Shown: positions 51,595 through 60,202 of the stretch, piece after piece
Layout: each line of letters begins with the position of its first letter
How positions within the stretch are numbered: the first letter of the stretch is position 1
Position numbers and translations under genes: made by a program
Assembly: GCF_036379515.1 (NCBI RefSeq)
Contig: NZ_DASVGN010000032.1
Coordinates: 26,692-90,691, forward strand
From: Castellaniella sp036379515
GTDB taxonomy: Bacteria > Pseudomonadota > Gammaproteobacteria > Burkholderiales > Burkholderiaceae_B
Reading direction: 5' to 3'
DNA length: 64,000 bases
Notes under the pieces: model-generated
The model's database searches: none
What the model was told of the DNA's origin: nothing
Seen by the model: the letters and a program-made list of their open reading frames with translations, nothing else

Positions 51595-52536
51595 TTAGCG
51601 TTCGGCCGTGGCCGTTGCTCGACTGCTGTTGACCGTGTATTGCCGGCTTACCCATTTGGCTTCCGGGCCGCGCACTTCAGCGCATTGGGACGGGTCAGGG
51701 CAGTAGTGATGGTCGTCACGCATGTAGCGCAGGAAAATAGCCGTCTTGCGGCGGGTCTGAGCAGGGCTCAGGTTGGTAGGGCGTTCCTGGCTAGGGTAAT
51801 CGAGATAGGCAATCTGGGTGTAGAGGCCCGGTGCAATCGCCATGGCGTCGTCCATCAAGTGCGCGCTGGCGATGTGGTCCGGGTGGTCGTGTCCTTTGCA
51901 CTTCCAGCAAAGTGCCTGGTAAGCGACCGTGATCGTGGGGTCCATCGTGCGCACGACCTGCGGTTGTTCGGCCTGTATCAGGCTGGCCAAGAGCGAAACC
52001 AATTGCGTGCGTGTATACGTTTCCCGGTAAGGCCCATAAGACTGAACGTGGGTGCCTGGGACGGATTCCAGGCGGCTGAGCGGAGTAAGGCTCCCCCAAC
52101 CGGGGCCGAGCCAGGGGTCCGGGATGCGCAACATGATCAGCTGGACGCGCGGATTGTCATGCAGCGTGTGGCGAACGAGCGATCGCCCATCGACATGCAG
52201 CGCGTCCGTTGTCCAGATATCGGGCACTTTGGCCATGGCTGCATAGGCGGCCATGATGCCGCGCTCCCGCTGCTGCAGGTAGGGCAGGCCTTCGCCCCGG
52301 TCTCCTGCTGTGAGGTACACCGTGCGAACGCATTGCCCCTGCGTGATGGCCGTCTGTTGATCCGGGTTCATGAAGAGCAAATCGTCGTCGGTGTGTGCTA
52401 CCACGGCCAAGACGCTGCCAGCCGAACAGCCTTCCATCCCTGTGGTGGCTCCCCAGACGGGGGCCCCGGACAGGCCACCCATAGCCAGAAGCACTGACAG
52501 CAGTGTTCTGACTGCGAGGGGAACGTATTTCGTCAT
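51595..52536 (-). CDS. Secreted PIG-L family deacetylase
   Basis: 313 residues with a Sec signal peptide (VPLAVRTLLSVLLAMGGLSGAPVWG). A PIG-L (LmbE) fold follows: VVAHTDDDLLF is the metal-site motif, with Thr where most members have Pro (HPDD), and GHDHPDH supplies the later metal histidines. The family removes acetyl groups from N-acetylglucosamine-type substrates; the substrate here is unknown. Secretion suggests action on cell-surface or murein sugars. Start at 52536 is set by the signal peptide; the open frame extends upstream without support. Confidence 0.82.
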   Translation of the reverse strand: MTKYVPLAVRTLLSVLLAMGGLSGAPVWGATTGMEGCSAGSVLAVVAHTDDDLLFMNPDQQTAITQGQCVRTVYLTAGDRGEGLPYLQQRERGIMAAYAAMAKVPDIWTTDALHVDGRSLVRHTLHDNPRVQLIMLRIPDPWLGPGWGSLTPLSRLESVPGTHVQSYGPYRETYTRTQLVSLLASLIQAEQPQVVRTMDPTITVAYQALCWKCKGHDHPDHIASAHLMDDAMAIAPGLYTQIAYLDYPSQERPTNLSPAQTRRKTAIFLRYMRDDHHYCPDPSQCAEVRGPEAKWVSRQYTVNSSRATATAER

Positions 52537-52716
52537 GGATGTGCACAGTCTGTTGCGAGTGGGTGCGACGAATTTACTACGGTCGAGTGATCTTGTGCTG
52601 GGAGAGCCAGAGTTTTGAGGCAAAATCCAGACACATCTGAGCAGTGGCCCGGCTTGCTTCGAAGTCGTTTGAGCCGCTATTGTTGAGGCCCGATCTAAAT
52701 TTTTTGGAGTGCGTGC

Positions 52717-53397
52717 ATGCGCTGGGTGGCGAGTGGTGTGCTGATGGTGTGTTGTATGGCGTCCACAGGAGCGTGGGCTGCCGGCGTGGCCACGGTCAAG
52801 ACGGGGGATCGAACGGTCACCGTGTCGTTCGCGGGGGCCGATGCCCGTGTCGATATCTCGGGCACCCAGGGTGGGTATTTGTTGCTGCAAGGAGACCGGG
52901 TCTATTCAGTGACAAACGTCAATGGTCAGCCCTTGGTACTTGATGCTCAGAGTGCGGCGGGTCTGCTGGGCGGCGGCTTGCATACCTCAACCGACATGAT
53001 CCAATCGCTGACGCGGCTTGCGGCCACCGGTGCGCATGAAACCGTGGCGGGGCAGCCCGGAGACGTCTACAGCGTGACGTATCGGGACGTGCAAGGCCGC
53101 ACGCATACCGGGCGAGGGGTGCTGGGGTCTCAGGCGACAGTTCGCGAGTTGACGCAGGTTCTAGGCCATATGGCGATTTTGCTGCAGAGTGCTGGCCGTC
53201 AGCCGGTCAGTGGTACGCAACAGGTCCTGGATGCCCTCAATCAGCGCGGCATGGGGCTTCTGGCGTACGAAGGCCAGTATCGGGTCGAGCGTATCTCGTC
53301 GGCGGCGCCGGCGCCGGGCACCTTGAGCTTGCCGGCGCAGCCCACGCAGTTGCCCGGCAACTTGGGGCAACTCCTGCAGGGACTGACCCCTCGTTAG
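52717..53397 (+). CDS. Secreted protein of unknown function
   Basis: 226 residues with a signal peptide (RWVASGVLMVCCMASTGAWA) and a mature part of short beta-rich repeats (TVKTGDRTVTVSFAGADARVDIS, GGYLLLQGDRVYSVTNVNGQP). The C-terminus is Pro/Leu-rich. No family recognised. GGAG lies before the ATG. It is divergent from the PIG-L gene across 180 bases and 9 bases before the corA-like gene, so it is probably cotranscribed with the latter. Confidence 0.8.
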   Translation: MRWVASGVLMVCCMASTGAWAAGVATVKTGDRTVTVSFAGADARVDISGTQGGYLLLQGDRVYSVTNVNGQPLVLDAQSAAGLLGGGLHTSTDMIQSLTRLAATGAHETVAGQPGDVYSVTYRDVQGRTHTGRGVLGSQATVRELTQVLGHMAILLQSAGRQPVSGTQQVLDALNQRGMGLLAYEGQYRVERISSAAPAPGTLSLPAQPTQLPGNLGQLLQGLTPR

Positions 53398-53406
53398 GAG
53401 CTCAAG

Positions 53407-54411
53407 ATGCCTTCGAGTGTGTCAGTTCGAACTCTTTTCCAACGGTGTGCGGTGGCCTCGGCCCATTACGATGCAGACCGAAGCCCACGTGACGTTGATC
53501 TGAACGATCTTGGCTCAGCGGCGACTGCCTGCAAGGGCTTGTTGTGGGTGGGGCTCAAGGACCCTGAGGATGCCTTGCTGAGAGAGGTCGGCGATCGTTT
53601 GGGGCTCCCTGGGCGGGCCACAGAAGAAGTACTGGCCGTGCATCGTCGACCCAAAATTGTGGAATACGATCAACTGACCCTGATTGTCGCGATTCCGGTT
53701 GAGGTGAGTCGTGAGCGGCCCAGTTTCGGCGAGCTGCAGTTGTGGATAGGACCGGGGTACATTTTGACCATCCGCCGGCGTTCCGAGAGCTCCTACGGCG
53801 AACTGCGCAGTCTTTTGACGGAATCGCCAGATTTTCAAGGCCGTGGCAGTGATTTTGTCGCCTCTGCCTTGCTGGATCTGTTGGCGGATCGGTATGTCGA
53901 GTCGCTCGAGCACCTCGAGGCCCTGGTCGAGGCGGTAGAGCATCAGTTTTTACTGCGCGGCTTTCGCGAAGCCGACATCCGAAGCCTGTACCGGTATCGG
54001 CGTGATTTGCTCCGGGTACAGGCGGCAATTGCCCCGCTCACCGAAATCTGTCGCCGCATGGCACATGTGGAAACTCGCAACATCGGAGTGGCAAGCCGCG
54101 CCTATTTTGCCGAAATCGGCGATCGCATTCAACGTGTGACAGAATCGGTCTCGGGCTTGCGTGAGGCGCTGGCCTTTGCCTTCGAGGCCAGCATGATGAT
54201 TGGTCAGATGCAGCAGACTGACATTACTCGCAAGTTGGCGGCGTGGGCTGGCATCCTGGCTGTACCCACTGCGGTCGCGGGCATCTACGGCATGAACTTT
54301 CACGATATGCCCGAGCTTAGCTGGTCTTACGGTTACCCAGCCATGCTGGGGGGCACCTTGGGCGTGTGCTTGTTGCTGTACTGGAGGTTCAAGAGAATCC
54401 GGTGGTTATGA
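53407..54411 (+). CDS. CorA-family divalent cation transporter
   Basis: 334 residues: a large cytoplasmic N-terminal domain, a long helix (about 205-260), and two C-terminal membrane helices with the signature YGMNFHDMPEL between them. The family moves Mg2+, Co2+ or Zn2+. Acidic and aromatic residues after GMN fit both CorA and ZntB branches, so the ion is not assigned. AGGAG precedes the ATG. The end overlaps a possible start of the PAS gene. Confidence 0.92.
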   Translation: MPSSVSVRTLFQRCAVASAHYDADRSPRDVDLNDLGSAATACKGLLWVGLKDPEDALLREVGDRLGLPGRATEEVLAVHRRPKIVEYDQLTLIVAIPVEVSRERPSFGELQLWIGPGYILTIRRRSESSYGELRSLLTESPDFQGRGSDFVASALLDLLADRYVESLEHLEALVEAVEHQFLLRGFREADIRSLYRYRRDLLRVQAAIAPLTEICRRMAHVETRNIGVASRAYFAEIGDRIQRVTESVSGLREALAFAFEASMMIGQMQQTDITRKLAAWAGILAVPTAVAGIYGMNFHDMPELSWSYGYPAMLGGTLGVCLLLYWRFKRIRWL

Positions 54412-54443
54412 CAGTGTGCCCGGGAACCGGGCGAGGGGTGGTA

Positions 54444-54860
54444 ATGGCGGAAGCAGCAGGATTGGCAGAGTGGATCATCGATCAGACGACGGATGCGCTT
54501 ATCTATGCCGACCGAGCGGGCGACATTCGCCGCTGGAACCCGGCGGCGGCGTTGCTGTTTGGTTTTTCTCAAGAAGAAGCGATTGGCCAGAATTTGAACC
54601 TGATCATCCCTGAGCATTTGCGAGATGCCCATTGGGCAGGGTTCGACGCTGCCATGGAGCGGGGTCAGCTCAAGCTGGGTGGGCGCCCCACGCTGACGCG
54701 AGGGTTACGTAAGGACGGGCGTCGGCTTTACGTCGAGATGACTTTTGCGCTGGTCAAGGACCCCGCAGGGCAGGCGGTAGGTGCGGTGGCCATGGCTCGT
54801 GACGTGACTGCACGAACTGAAGCCGAGCGCGCAGCTCGCAAGGCGTCGTCGGGCCAATAA
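54444..54860 (+). CDS. Single PAS-domain protein
   Basis: 138 residues: one PAS fold (WIIDQTTDALIYADRAGDIRRWNPAAALLFGFSQEEAIGQNLNLIIPE) with its C-terminal cap (AMARDVTARTEAERAAR). There is no output domain, so it would act by binding a partner or a ligand. ATG 54444 follows GAGGGG; ATG 54408 overlaps the corA stop (ATGA) and would add 12 residues, also possible. Confidence 0.85.
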   Translation: MAEAAGLAEWIIDQTTDALIYADRAGDIRRWNPAAALLFGFSQEEAIGQNLNLIIPEHLRDAHWAGFDAAMERGQLKLGGRPTLTRGLRKDGRRLYVEMTFALVKDPAGQAVGAVAMARDVTARTEAERAARKASSGQ

Positions 54861-54912
54861 CCATCCTTACCGTAGTCCTGAGTCCTCGGCGCTCCCCTGC
54901 AATTCGGCCCGT

Positions 54913-56136
54913 TCAGGCGTGCTCTGTGGCGAGGGCTGACGCAGCAGCGGGCCTAGTGCTCAGTGGAATCTCATGGCCTGGCTGGTGATCGATGTGGCGC
55001 AGGTGCTTGCGGCTTGCTATCAGCACAGAAGCGCCCAGCAGCACGGCGGCGGCGCCAACCCAATACGGGACGTGGTCATTGATCGTTTCACCCAGATAGC
55101 CTGCCAACCAGGGTGCAATGGCGCCCCCGCTGAAACGCACGAAGCTGTAGGCAGCCGAAGCCACGCCGCGCTCCACGGGCGCAGCTTTCATGACGGTTTC
55201 CGTCACCAAGGTATTGTTGATGCCCAGGAACAGGCCTGCCACGACCACGCCGGCCACCAGGACCGCCTTCTCGTCAGTCCAGATCGCCATGGCCATCAGG
55301 ACTGCAGCGAAACCGATGAGGGCGAGGAGGATGGATGGCAACGTGCCAAAAACGCTCTGAAGCCGAGGGGCGACGATGACCGACGCAAATGCCAGAGCAA
55401 GCCCCCAGCCGAAGAACACCAGCCCGACTTCGCGAGCGCTCATGTTCAGCGGGAACGGCGTGTAGGCCAGCAAAGTGAAAAAACCGAAATTGTAGAGCAG
55501 TGCCGTGATGGCAATGCCCAGCAGACCTCGGTGGCGGAGGGCGCGAAAAGGGTCCTTCAGCGAACTGGGCTTGGGTTTTGTGGTCGACTTGGGCAGAAGG
55601 AGTACAGTGACGATGAACGCCAGTGCCATCAGGACGGACACGCCAAAGAATGGGCCACGCCACGAAATGGCGCCCAGCACTCCGCCGATGAGCGGACCAG
55701 CGGCGATGCCGACGCCCAGTGCCGCCTCATAGAAGATGATGGCGTCGCGCACCGAACTCCGTGAGGCAGAGACGATGGCGGCGAGCGCCGTCGCTACAAA
55801 AAGAGCGTTGCCCAGGCCCCAGACGGCGCGGTAGCCAACGATGGCGCCGATGGAATCGGACAATCCTGCGAGACCGGCACCGGCAATGATGACGAGGAGC
55901 CCAATGAGCAATGTCAGCTTGACGCCCAGGCGGCTGGACACGGCGCTGGTGATCAGCATGGCCAGACCCATGACTGCCATGTAGCTCGTGAACAGCAGCG
56001 ACGTCTGGGATGGTGTGGCTCCGAGCGAATCTGCGATGGGCTTCAGAATGGGGTCCACCAACCCGATCCCCATGAAGGCAATGACGCAGGAGAAGGCCAC
56101 GGCGAGTACGGCTTTGGGTTGATGCAACAAATTCAT
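54913..56136 (-). CDS. MFS transporter
   Basis: 407 residues with about twelve hydrophobic helices. The loop after helix 2 (SSRLGVKLTLLIG) and the drug-efflux type sequence in helix 5 (GVGIAAGPLIGGVLG) suggest an efflux protein of the drug:H+ antiporter type. Substrate unknown. It overlaps the marR-type gene by 4 bases (ATGA), which points to local repression and efflux induction by that regulator's ligand. Confidence 0.9.
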   Translation of the reverse strand: MNLLHQPKAVLAVAFSCVIAFMGIGLVDPILKPIADSLGATPSQTSLLFTSYMAVMGLAMLITSAVSSRLGVKLTLLIGLLVIIAGAGLAGLSDSIGAIVGYRAVWGLGNALFVATALAAIVSASRSSVRDAIIFYEAALGVGIAAGPLIGGVLGAISWRGPFFGVSVLMALAFIVTVLLLPKSTTKPKPSSLKDPFRALRHRGLLGIAITALLYNFGFFTLLAYTPFPLNMSAREVGLVFFGWGLALAFASVIVAPRLQSVFGTLPSILLALIGFAAVLMAMAIWTDEKAVLVAGVVVAGLFLGINNTLVTETVMKAAPVERGVASAAYSFVRFSGGAIAPWLAGYLGETINDHVPYWVGAAAVLLGASVLIASRKHLRHIDHQPGHEIPLSTRPAAASALATEHA

Positions 56137-56615
56137 GGTTTTCGGGGGTCCTGTGAAGAGGCTGCCTGCGGATAGGCCGCCGCCAGCAATTGTGAAAGTG
56201 CGTGCACCGCTTCTCGCAATGCCTGCTGGTCGTGCGTGCCGAGTTGGTGAATCAGGGATTCGATGGTTGCGGCGCGATCGCTTCGCACGCGTGTCAGCAC
56301 CTCGTGTCCCTGGCCCGTGAGGGAGATCCAGGTGACGCGTGCGTCCTCTTTGGATGGGGTGCGCTGGATGAAGCCCTGTTGCTGCAATCGGTGGACTTGG
56401 GCCGTCATGGTAGGCTGGCTGCAGTGTTCTGCCCGCGCCAGGTCGCTGATGCACGTGGTGCCCAGTCCGTCGATTTGCGATAGAACGCGCGCCTGTGCAG
56501 GCGGAAGGGGCCAGGCCGTGTGGTGGTTGGCCCAGCGATTGAGGCGCACGACAACATCCAGAAGCCTGGCTCCGATGGCGTCAGCCTTGGAGGGATCGGG
56601 TGAGAAAGCAGTCAT
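56133..56615 (-). CDS. MarR-family regulator
   Basis: 160 residues with a winged helix-turn-helix (CISDLARAEHCSQPTMTAQVHRLQQQGFIQRTPSKEDARVTWISLT). First gene of a regulator-efflux pair, and probably represses it by binding its own promoter. An inverted repeat lies 13 bases upstream of its ATG. Confidence 0.92.
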   Translation of the reverse strand: MTAFSPDPSKADAIGARLLDVVVRLNRWANHHTAWPLPPAQARVLSQIDGLGTTCISDLARAEHCSQPTMTAQVHRLQQQGFIQRTPSKEDARVTWISLTGQGHEVLTRVRSDRAATIESLIHQLGTHDQQALREAVHALSQLLAAAYPQAASSQDPRKP

Positions 56616-56627
56616 GGAGTTAATTAC

Positions 56628-56640
56628 TTAGCCTATCTAA
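56628..56640. promoter_or_regulatory. Candidate MarR operator
   Basis: TTAG (56628-56631) and CTAA (56637-56640) around five bases, in an AT-rich stretch just upstream of the marR-type gene. The size fits a MarR dimer site, but short repeats of this kind also occur by chance. Confidence 0.35.
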
Positions 56641-56840
56641 ATATTTTATCGCCGGCCTGCTGCTTGAGCAGGCGAGATTGAACTGTCTTCCCATATCTTG
56701 GTCCATCTTTATGGCAGGGCGTGTCATCTGTGCAACGGTTGTCGTGCGATGCGTGCTTGCCGCCCTTGAGTGTCCAGTCCGTCATCGACGCGTGTCGTGG
56801 TTCGGTGGGGGGGCTGGCCTATTCCGACAGGAGATTTGGA

Positions 56841-57587
56841 ATGAATGAAAAAGATGTCCGTGCCAATGCGTGGGCCATGCCGCTTACCAGTCCGATCTAT
56901 CCTCGGGGGCCTTATCGTTTCATGCGTAGGGAGTTTCTGGTGATCAGCTATCGAACGGACCCGGGCTTGTTGAACGCGGTCGTGCCTGCGCCGCTTCAAC
57001 CGGCCGGAGAAAACATCGTCAAGATGGAGTTCATCCGCATGCCTGATTCGACGGGGTTTGGTGACTACACCGAGTCCGGGCAGGTGATCCCGGTGACATA
57101 TCAGGGCAAGCAGGGCACCTACTCTCACAACATGTTTCTCAATGACGATGCCCCGATTGCGGGGGGACGCGAAATCTGGGGCTTTCCAAAGAAGCTCGCC
57201 AACCCGTCGCTGAAGGTTGACAAAGACGTGCTGATCGGGACCTTGGATTACGGCAGTATCCGAGTAGCGATCGGCACCATGGGTTACAAGCATCGCCCGT
57301 TCGACGAGGACAAGGCGCTGGCGGCCGTCACGGGTGACAACTATTTGCTGAAGATCATTCCGCATGTGGATTGCACGCCACGGGTCTGCGAACTCGTGCG
57401 CTATCGCTGCCATGACGTGACCATCCATGGCGCCTGGCAGGGGCCGGCTGCGCTGCAGCTTTTTGAACATGCGCTGGCGCCCGTGGCGCGTCTGCCGGTG
57501 CTGGAAGTCGTCGGTGCGGTGCACATTTTGACCGACCTCACACTGGGCTTGGGCGAGGTGGTGCACGATTATCTTGCCAGTCGCTAG
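56841..57587 (+). CDS. Acetoacetate decarboxylase family protein
   Basis: 248 residues with the family active-site region GGREIWGFPKKLANP, where the first Lys of the KK pair is the Schiff-base residue in clostridial Adc. Other conserved parts are YSHNMFLNDDAPIA and LPVLEVVGAVHILTD. The family decarboxylates acetoacetate to acetone, but many proteobacterial members have other or unknown substrates. ATG at 56841 has AGGAG upstream. It is monocistronic, divergent from the marR gene. Confidence 0.9.
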   Translation: MNEKDVRANAWAMPLTSPIYPRGPYRFMRREFLVISYRTDPGLLNAVVPAPLQPAGENIVKMEFIRMPDSTGFGDYTESGQVIPVTYQGKQGTYSHNMFLNDDAPIAGGREIWGFPKKLANPSLKVDKDVLIGTLDYGSIRVAIGTMGYKHRPFDEDKALAAVTGDNYLLKIIPHVDCTPRVCELVRYRCHDVTIHGAWQGPAALQLFEHALAPVARLPVLEVVGAVHILTDLTLGLGEVVHDYLASR

Positions 57588-57720
57588 AGAAAGGCTGCAG
57601 GGCCTGTTGCCGATGGTGGCGACTTCCGAGCCTCCTCAGCAGGCCTCTATGTTCTCAGCAGAGGGCCGGTATGCTCATGAAAGATGTGCAATGTATCACC
57701 TTGGAGGTCCTCACTGAGGC

Positions 57721-58644
57721 TCAAAGCCCTACCGTGACCGGCGCGATCATGCCCAGCTCGAAGTGTGGCTTCCCAGTCTTGGTATCGGGCACGAAACAAA
57801 CGGCAAAGTAATCCCCTGCCTGGAGGTCCAGCATGGCCCAGTTTATGGCGCCAGGGCTCATCGGGGCAGCTCCTGCGACAGCGACGAATGGTACTGACGG
57901 TACAGGCGCTTTGGCCGATGGCGGAGGGGCCATCAGAATTGCCTTGGCTTGATTGAAGGAAATGCCTCGTGCAAGGCGGCTGAGTATCATTTCGTGCAGC
58001 TGCGGGCTGGTATTCACGACTTTCCAAAGGTGCTTGCCCGCTTTGATTTGCCGTGGCAGGTTGCTGAAGGAGAAGTCGAGCAGGTCGATGGTGAGATCTG
58101 CCCGCGGGGTGCTTTCGGCCTTTGCCACGCCCGTCACCGTCAAAGGCGCCAGCATGCCCATCTTGTAGTGGGCCATGCCCTGTGCGTCAGGGACAATGCA
58201 GATCACCATGTATTCACCCGGGGTCAGATCCATGATCACAGTGGAGGCCTTGCCGTGATCGATGCTGCCCGGGCCGCCGGCTGACGATGATATGGCAAAC
58301 AGTGCTGGAAGGTCTTCGTGCTTCGCCGCATTCATGAATTCCGCAACTGTCGTGCCCGGATTCAGCCGCATGAACATGGCGTGATGCTCTTCGGAACCCT
58401 CGTTGTACAGGGTAATCTCTGTGTAGCCGCAGGGGACGCTTCCGGGCAGTTCGAAGGCATAGTCTTTGGCTACAACCTTTAGCCTGCGGCGGTTCGTGGC
58501 GTGTGCTTCGGCTGCAAGTGCGCTGTGGCCGGTAAGTATCGTTGATAGCCCGGCTGCCCCGATCCCCTGGAGTATTGCCCGGCGGGTCAGCGCCGGGTAG
58601 CAGCGGTCCGTGCACTGTGGTGCTTCGTTGCTGTCGGTAGCCAT
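57721..58644 (-). CDS. Tat-exported protein with two cupredoxin-like domains
   Basis: 307 residues. A twin-arginine signal (LTRRAILQGIGAAGL, Arg21-Arg22) leads to two similar halves. Half 1 (about 55-172) has His87/88, Cys149, His159, Met164; half 2 (about 183-306) has His217, Cys283, His294, Met299. The end blocks GEYMVICIVPDAQGMAHYKM and GDYFAVCFVPDTKTGKPHFE show internal duplication. The His/Cys/His/Met set is that of type 1 copper sites, but the Cys-His spacing of 10-11 is wider than in plastocyanin. Periplasmic copper or electron-transfer role is inferred. Confidence 0.8.
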   Translation of the reverse strand: MATDSNEAPQCTDRCYPALTRRAILQGIGAAGLSTILTGHSALAAEAHATNRRRLKVVAKDYAFELPGSVPCGYTEITLYNEGSEEHHAMFMRLNPGTTVAEFMNAAKHEDLPALFAISSSAGGPGSIDHGKASTVIMDLTPGEYMVICIVPDAQGMAHYKMGMLAPLTVTGVAKAESTPRADLTIDLLDFSFSNLPRQIKAGKHLWKVVNTSPQLHEMILSRLARGISFNQAKAILMAPPPSAKAPVPSVPFVAVAGAAPMSPGAINWAMLDLQAGDYFAVCFVPDTKTGKPHFELGMIAPVTVGL

Positions 58645-58812
58645 TTCAACCCCTGATGAGTTTGCTTTGTAAAGTGCGTTGCGACTCGTGTGGCGACAGC
58701 ATTCAACACTCGGCAGGACACTCGAGCTAAGGCAAAAGTCTGTGCTTTCAGTCCTTCAATGTCAATCTACGCCTGCTCGCATCCTGAGGGCGGCCGGTGC
58801 CCAGGCCGCGGT

Positions 58813-60201
58813 TCACCCGGCCGTGAGCGTCTGTGGGCTGCCTTTGGCATCCACGGTCTCCAGTGCGACCCGACGGCGCCAGACCGGGGCGATGTATTCC
58901 AGTACCTTTTGTGCCCGTTCCAGGTCCAGGCCCCGGCCGTCTGCTACGGCGTCCTGGCGTAACAGCAGGCTGCCATCGTTGCTCAGGTCGACGGCGTAGA
59001 CGTGAGGCGCCCCAAAATTGAATTTGGGTTCGATCAGCCGCTCCTTGAGCGTACTCAGCGTGCTTTCTTCGATTTGTACGCGAGTGCCCGTATTGGGGTC
59101 GTCCGTGACGCGATAATTGAGCAGTTGCAACTGTTCGACCAGGGCCTCATCCAAGTGGTTGCGGATAAAGCTGAAATCGTCTTCATCCTCGCGGATACGC
59201 AGAGCGGTGTCCAAGCCTTCTTTCTCGATGATGTGTTCCCACATCGAAAAGCCGATGTGATAGGGATTCAGGCTTAGAGAGACCTCTTTTTCCGTGGCGT
59301 AGGGCCGTATCACGTCGGAATGGGACTTGATGGCTTCCAGGTAAAGGTCGTTCGGTAAAAAATTGGCTTCTCGCAGCAGTCGGGCGTGCCAGTAGCTGGC
59401 CCAGCCTTCGTTCATGATCTGGCAGGCGAACACAGGGTAGAAATAAAAAGATTCTTCACGCACAGCCAGAAAAATGTCTCGTTCCCAGCCTTCCATGTCG
59501 GGCGCGTAGCGCGCGATGAACCAGAGAAGATCGGATTCGGGGTAGGGAGGAATGGGAGCACGTTGGCGCTGCGGCACCGGGGGGGCTTGCTCGCCGGGCA
59601 ATGCGGCGTAGCGTGCACGGAATCCGGTAGGTCTGCCGGCACTGGGCTTTCTGTGGGTGGGGTAATCCGGCCGGTGAATGGGTTGATCCGCATCAATATG
59701 CTGCTCCAACGCAAGCGCTGCATCGAGCACGGCCTCGACGCGGGTTTGTCCGTGTTCTTCAATGGCCGTCTGGATGTGGTGAGCGCGTTCTGCAGTCTCG
59801 GTAACGATGTGGTAACCCACTTGTTGTTGCATGCGTGCGAACAGCGCGTTGTTTCTTGAAAAGTCGGCATGCCCCAGCACGTGAGCCGTGACCAGCGCAT
59901 TCTGGGCCAGGCCGTTGTCGGTAACCAGGTAGGCGCGATTGGGATTGCCGGGAAACACCACTTCGAAGATGTGGGAGCCCCCCATGCGATGCTGCACGTG
60001 CTGGTGGATGTAGCGTACGCCGAACGACCAGTGCGGCATGCGGATAGGCAGTCCGTAAATGGCCACTTCCATCATGAAGGTATTGGGGACCAGTTCAAAG
60101 TCCACCGGATCGAAGGTCAGCCCGTCGCGGAGGGCAAGTTTTTCGATCTTGGGCATGTAGTGGGTTAGCGTCTCGAGCTCTTGGGGATGTGCGGCGCGCA
60201 T
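58813..60201 (-). CDS. ycgB: SpoVR family protein
   Basis: 462 residues. Family segments include RMPHWSFGVRYIHQ, VYPGNP-type FEVVFPGNPNRAYLVTDN, CQIMNEGWASYWHARL and LNPYHIGFSMWEHI. Biochemical role unknown. It is the last gene of a three-gene set with the PrkA kinase and YeaH, widely conserved in proteobacteria and linked to stationary-phase and stress response. It starts 1 base after the yeaH stop. Confidence 0.95.
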   Translation of the reverse strand: MRAAHPQELETLTHYMPKIEKLALRDGLTFDPVDFELVPNTFMMEVAIYGLPIRMPHWSFGVRYIHQHVQHRMGGSHIFEVVFPGNPNRAYLVTDNGLAQNALVTAHVLGHADFSRNNALFARMQQQVGYHIVTETAERAHHIQTAIEEHGQTRVEAVLDAALALEQHIDADQPIHRPDYPTHRKPSAGRPTGFRARYAALPGEQAPPVPQRQRAPIPPYPESDLLWFIARYAPDMEGWERDIFLAVREESFYFYPVFACQIMNEGWASYWHARLLREANFLPNDLYLEAIKSHSDVIRPYATEKEVSLSLNPYHIGFSMWEHIIEKEGLDTALRIREDEDDFSFIRNHLDEALVEQLQLLNYRVTDDPNTGTRVQIEESTLSTLKERLIEPKFNFGAPHVYAVDLSNDGSLLLRQDAVADGRGLDLERAQKVLEYIAPVWRRRVALETVDAKGSPQTLTAG

Positions 60202-60202
60202 G

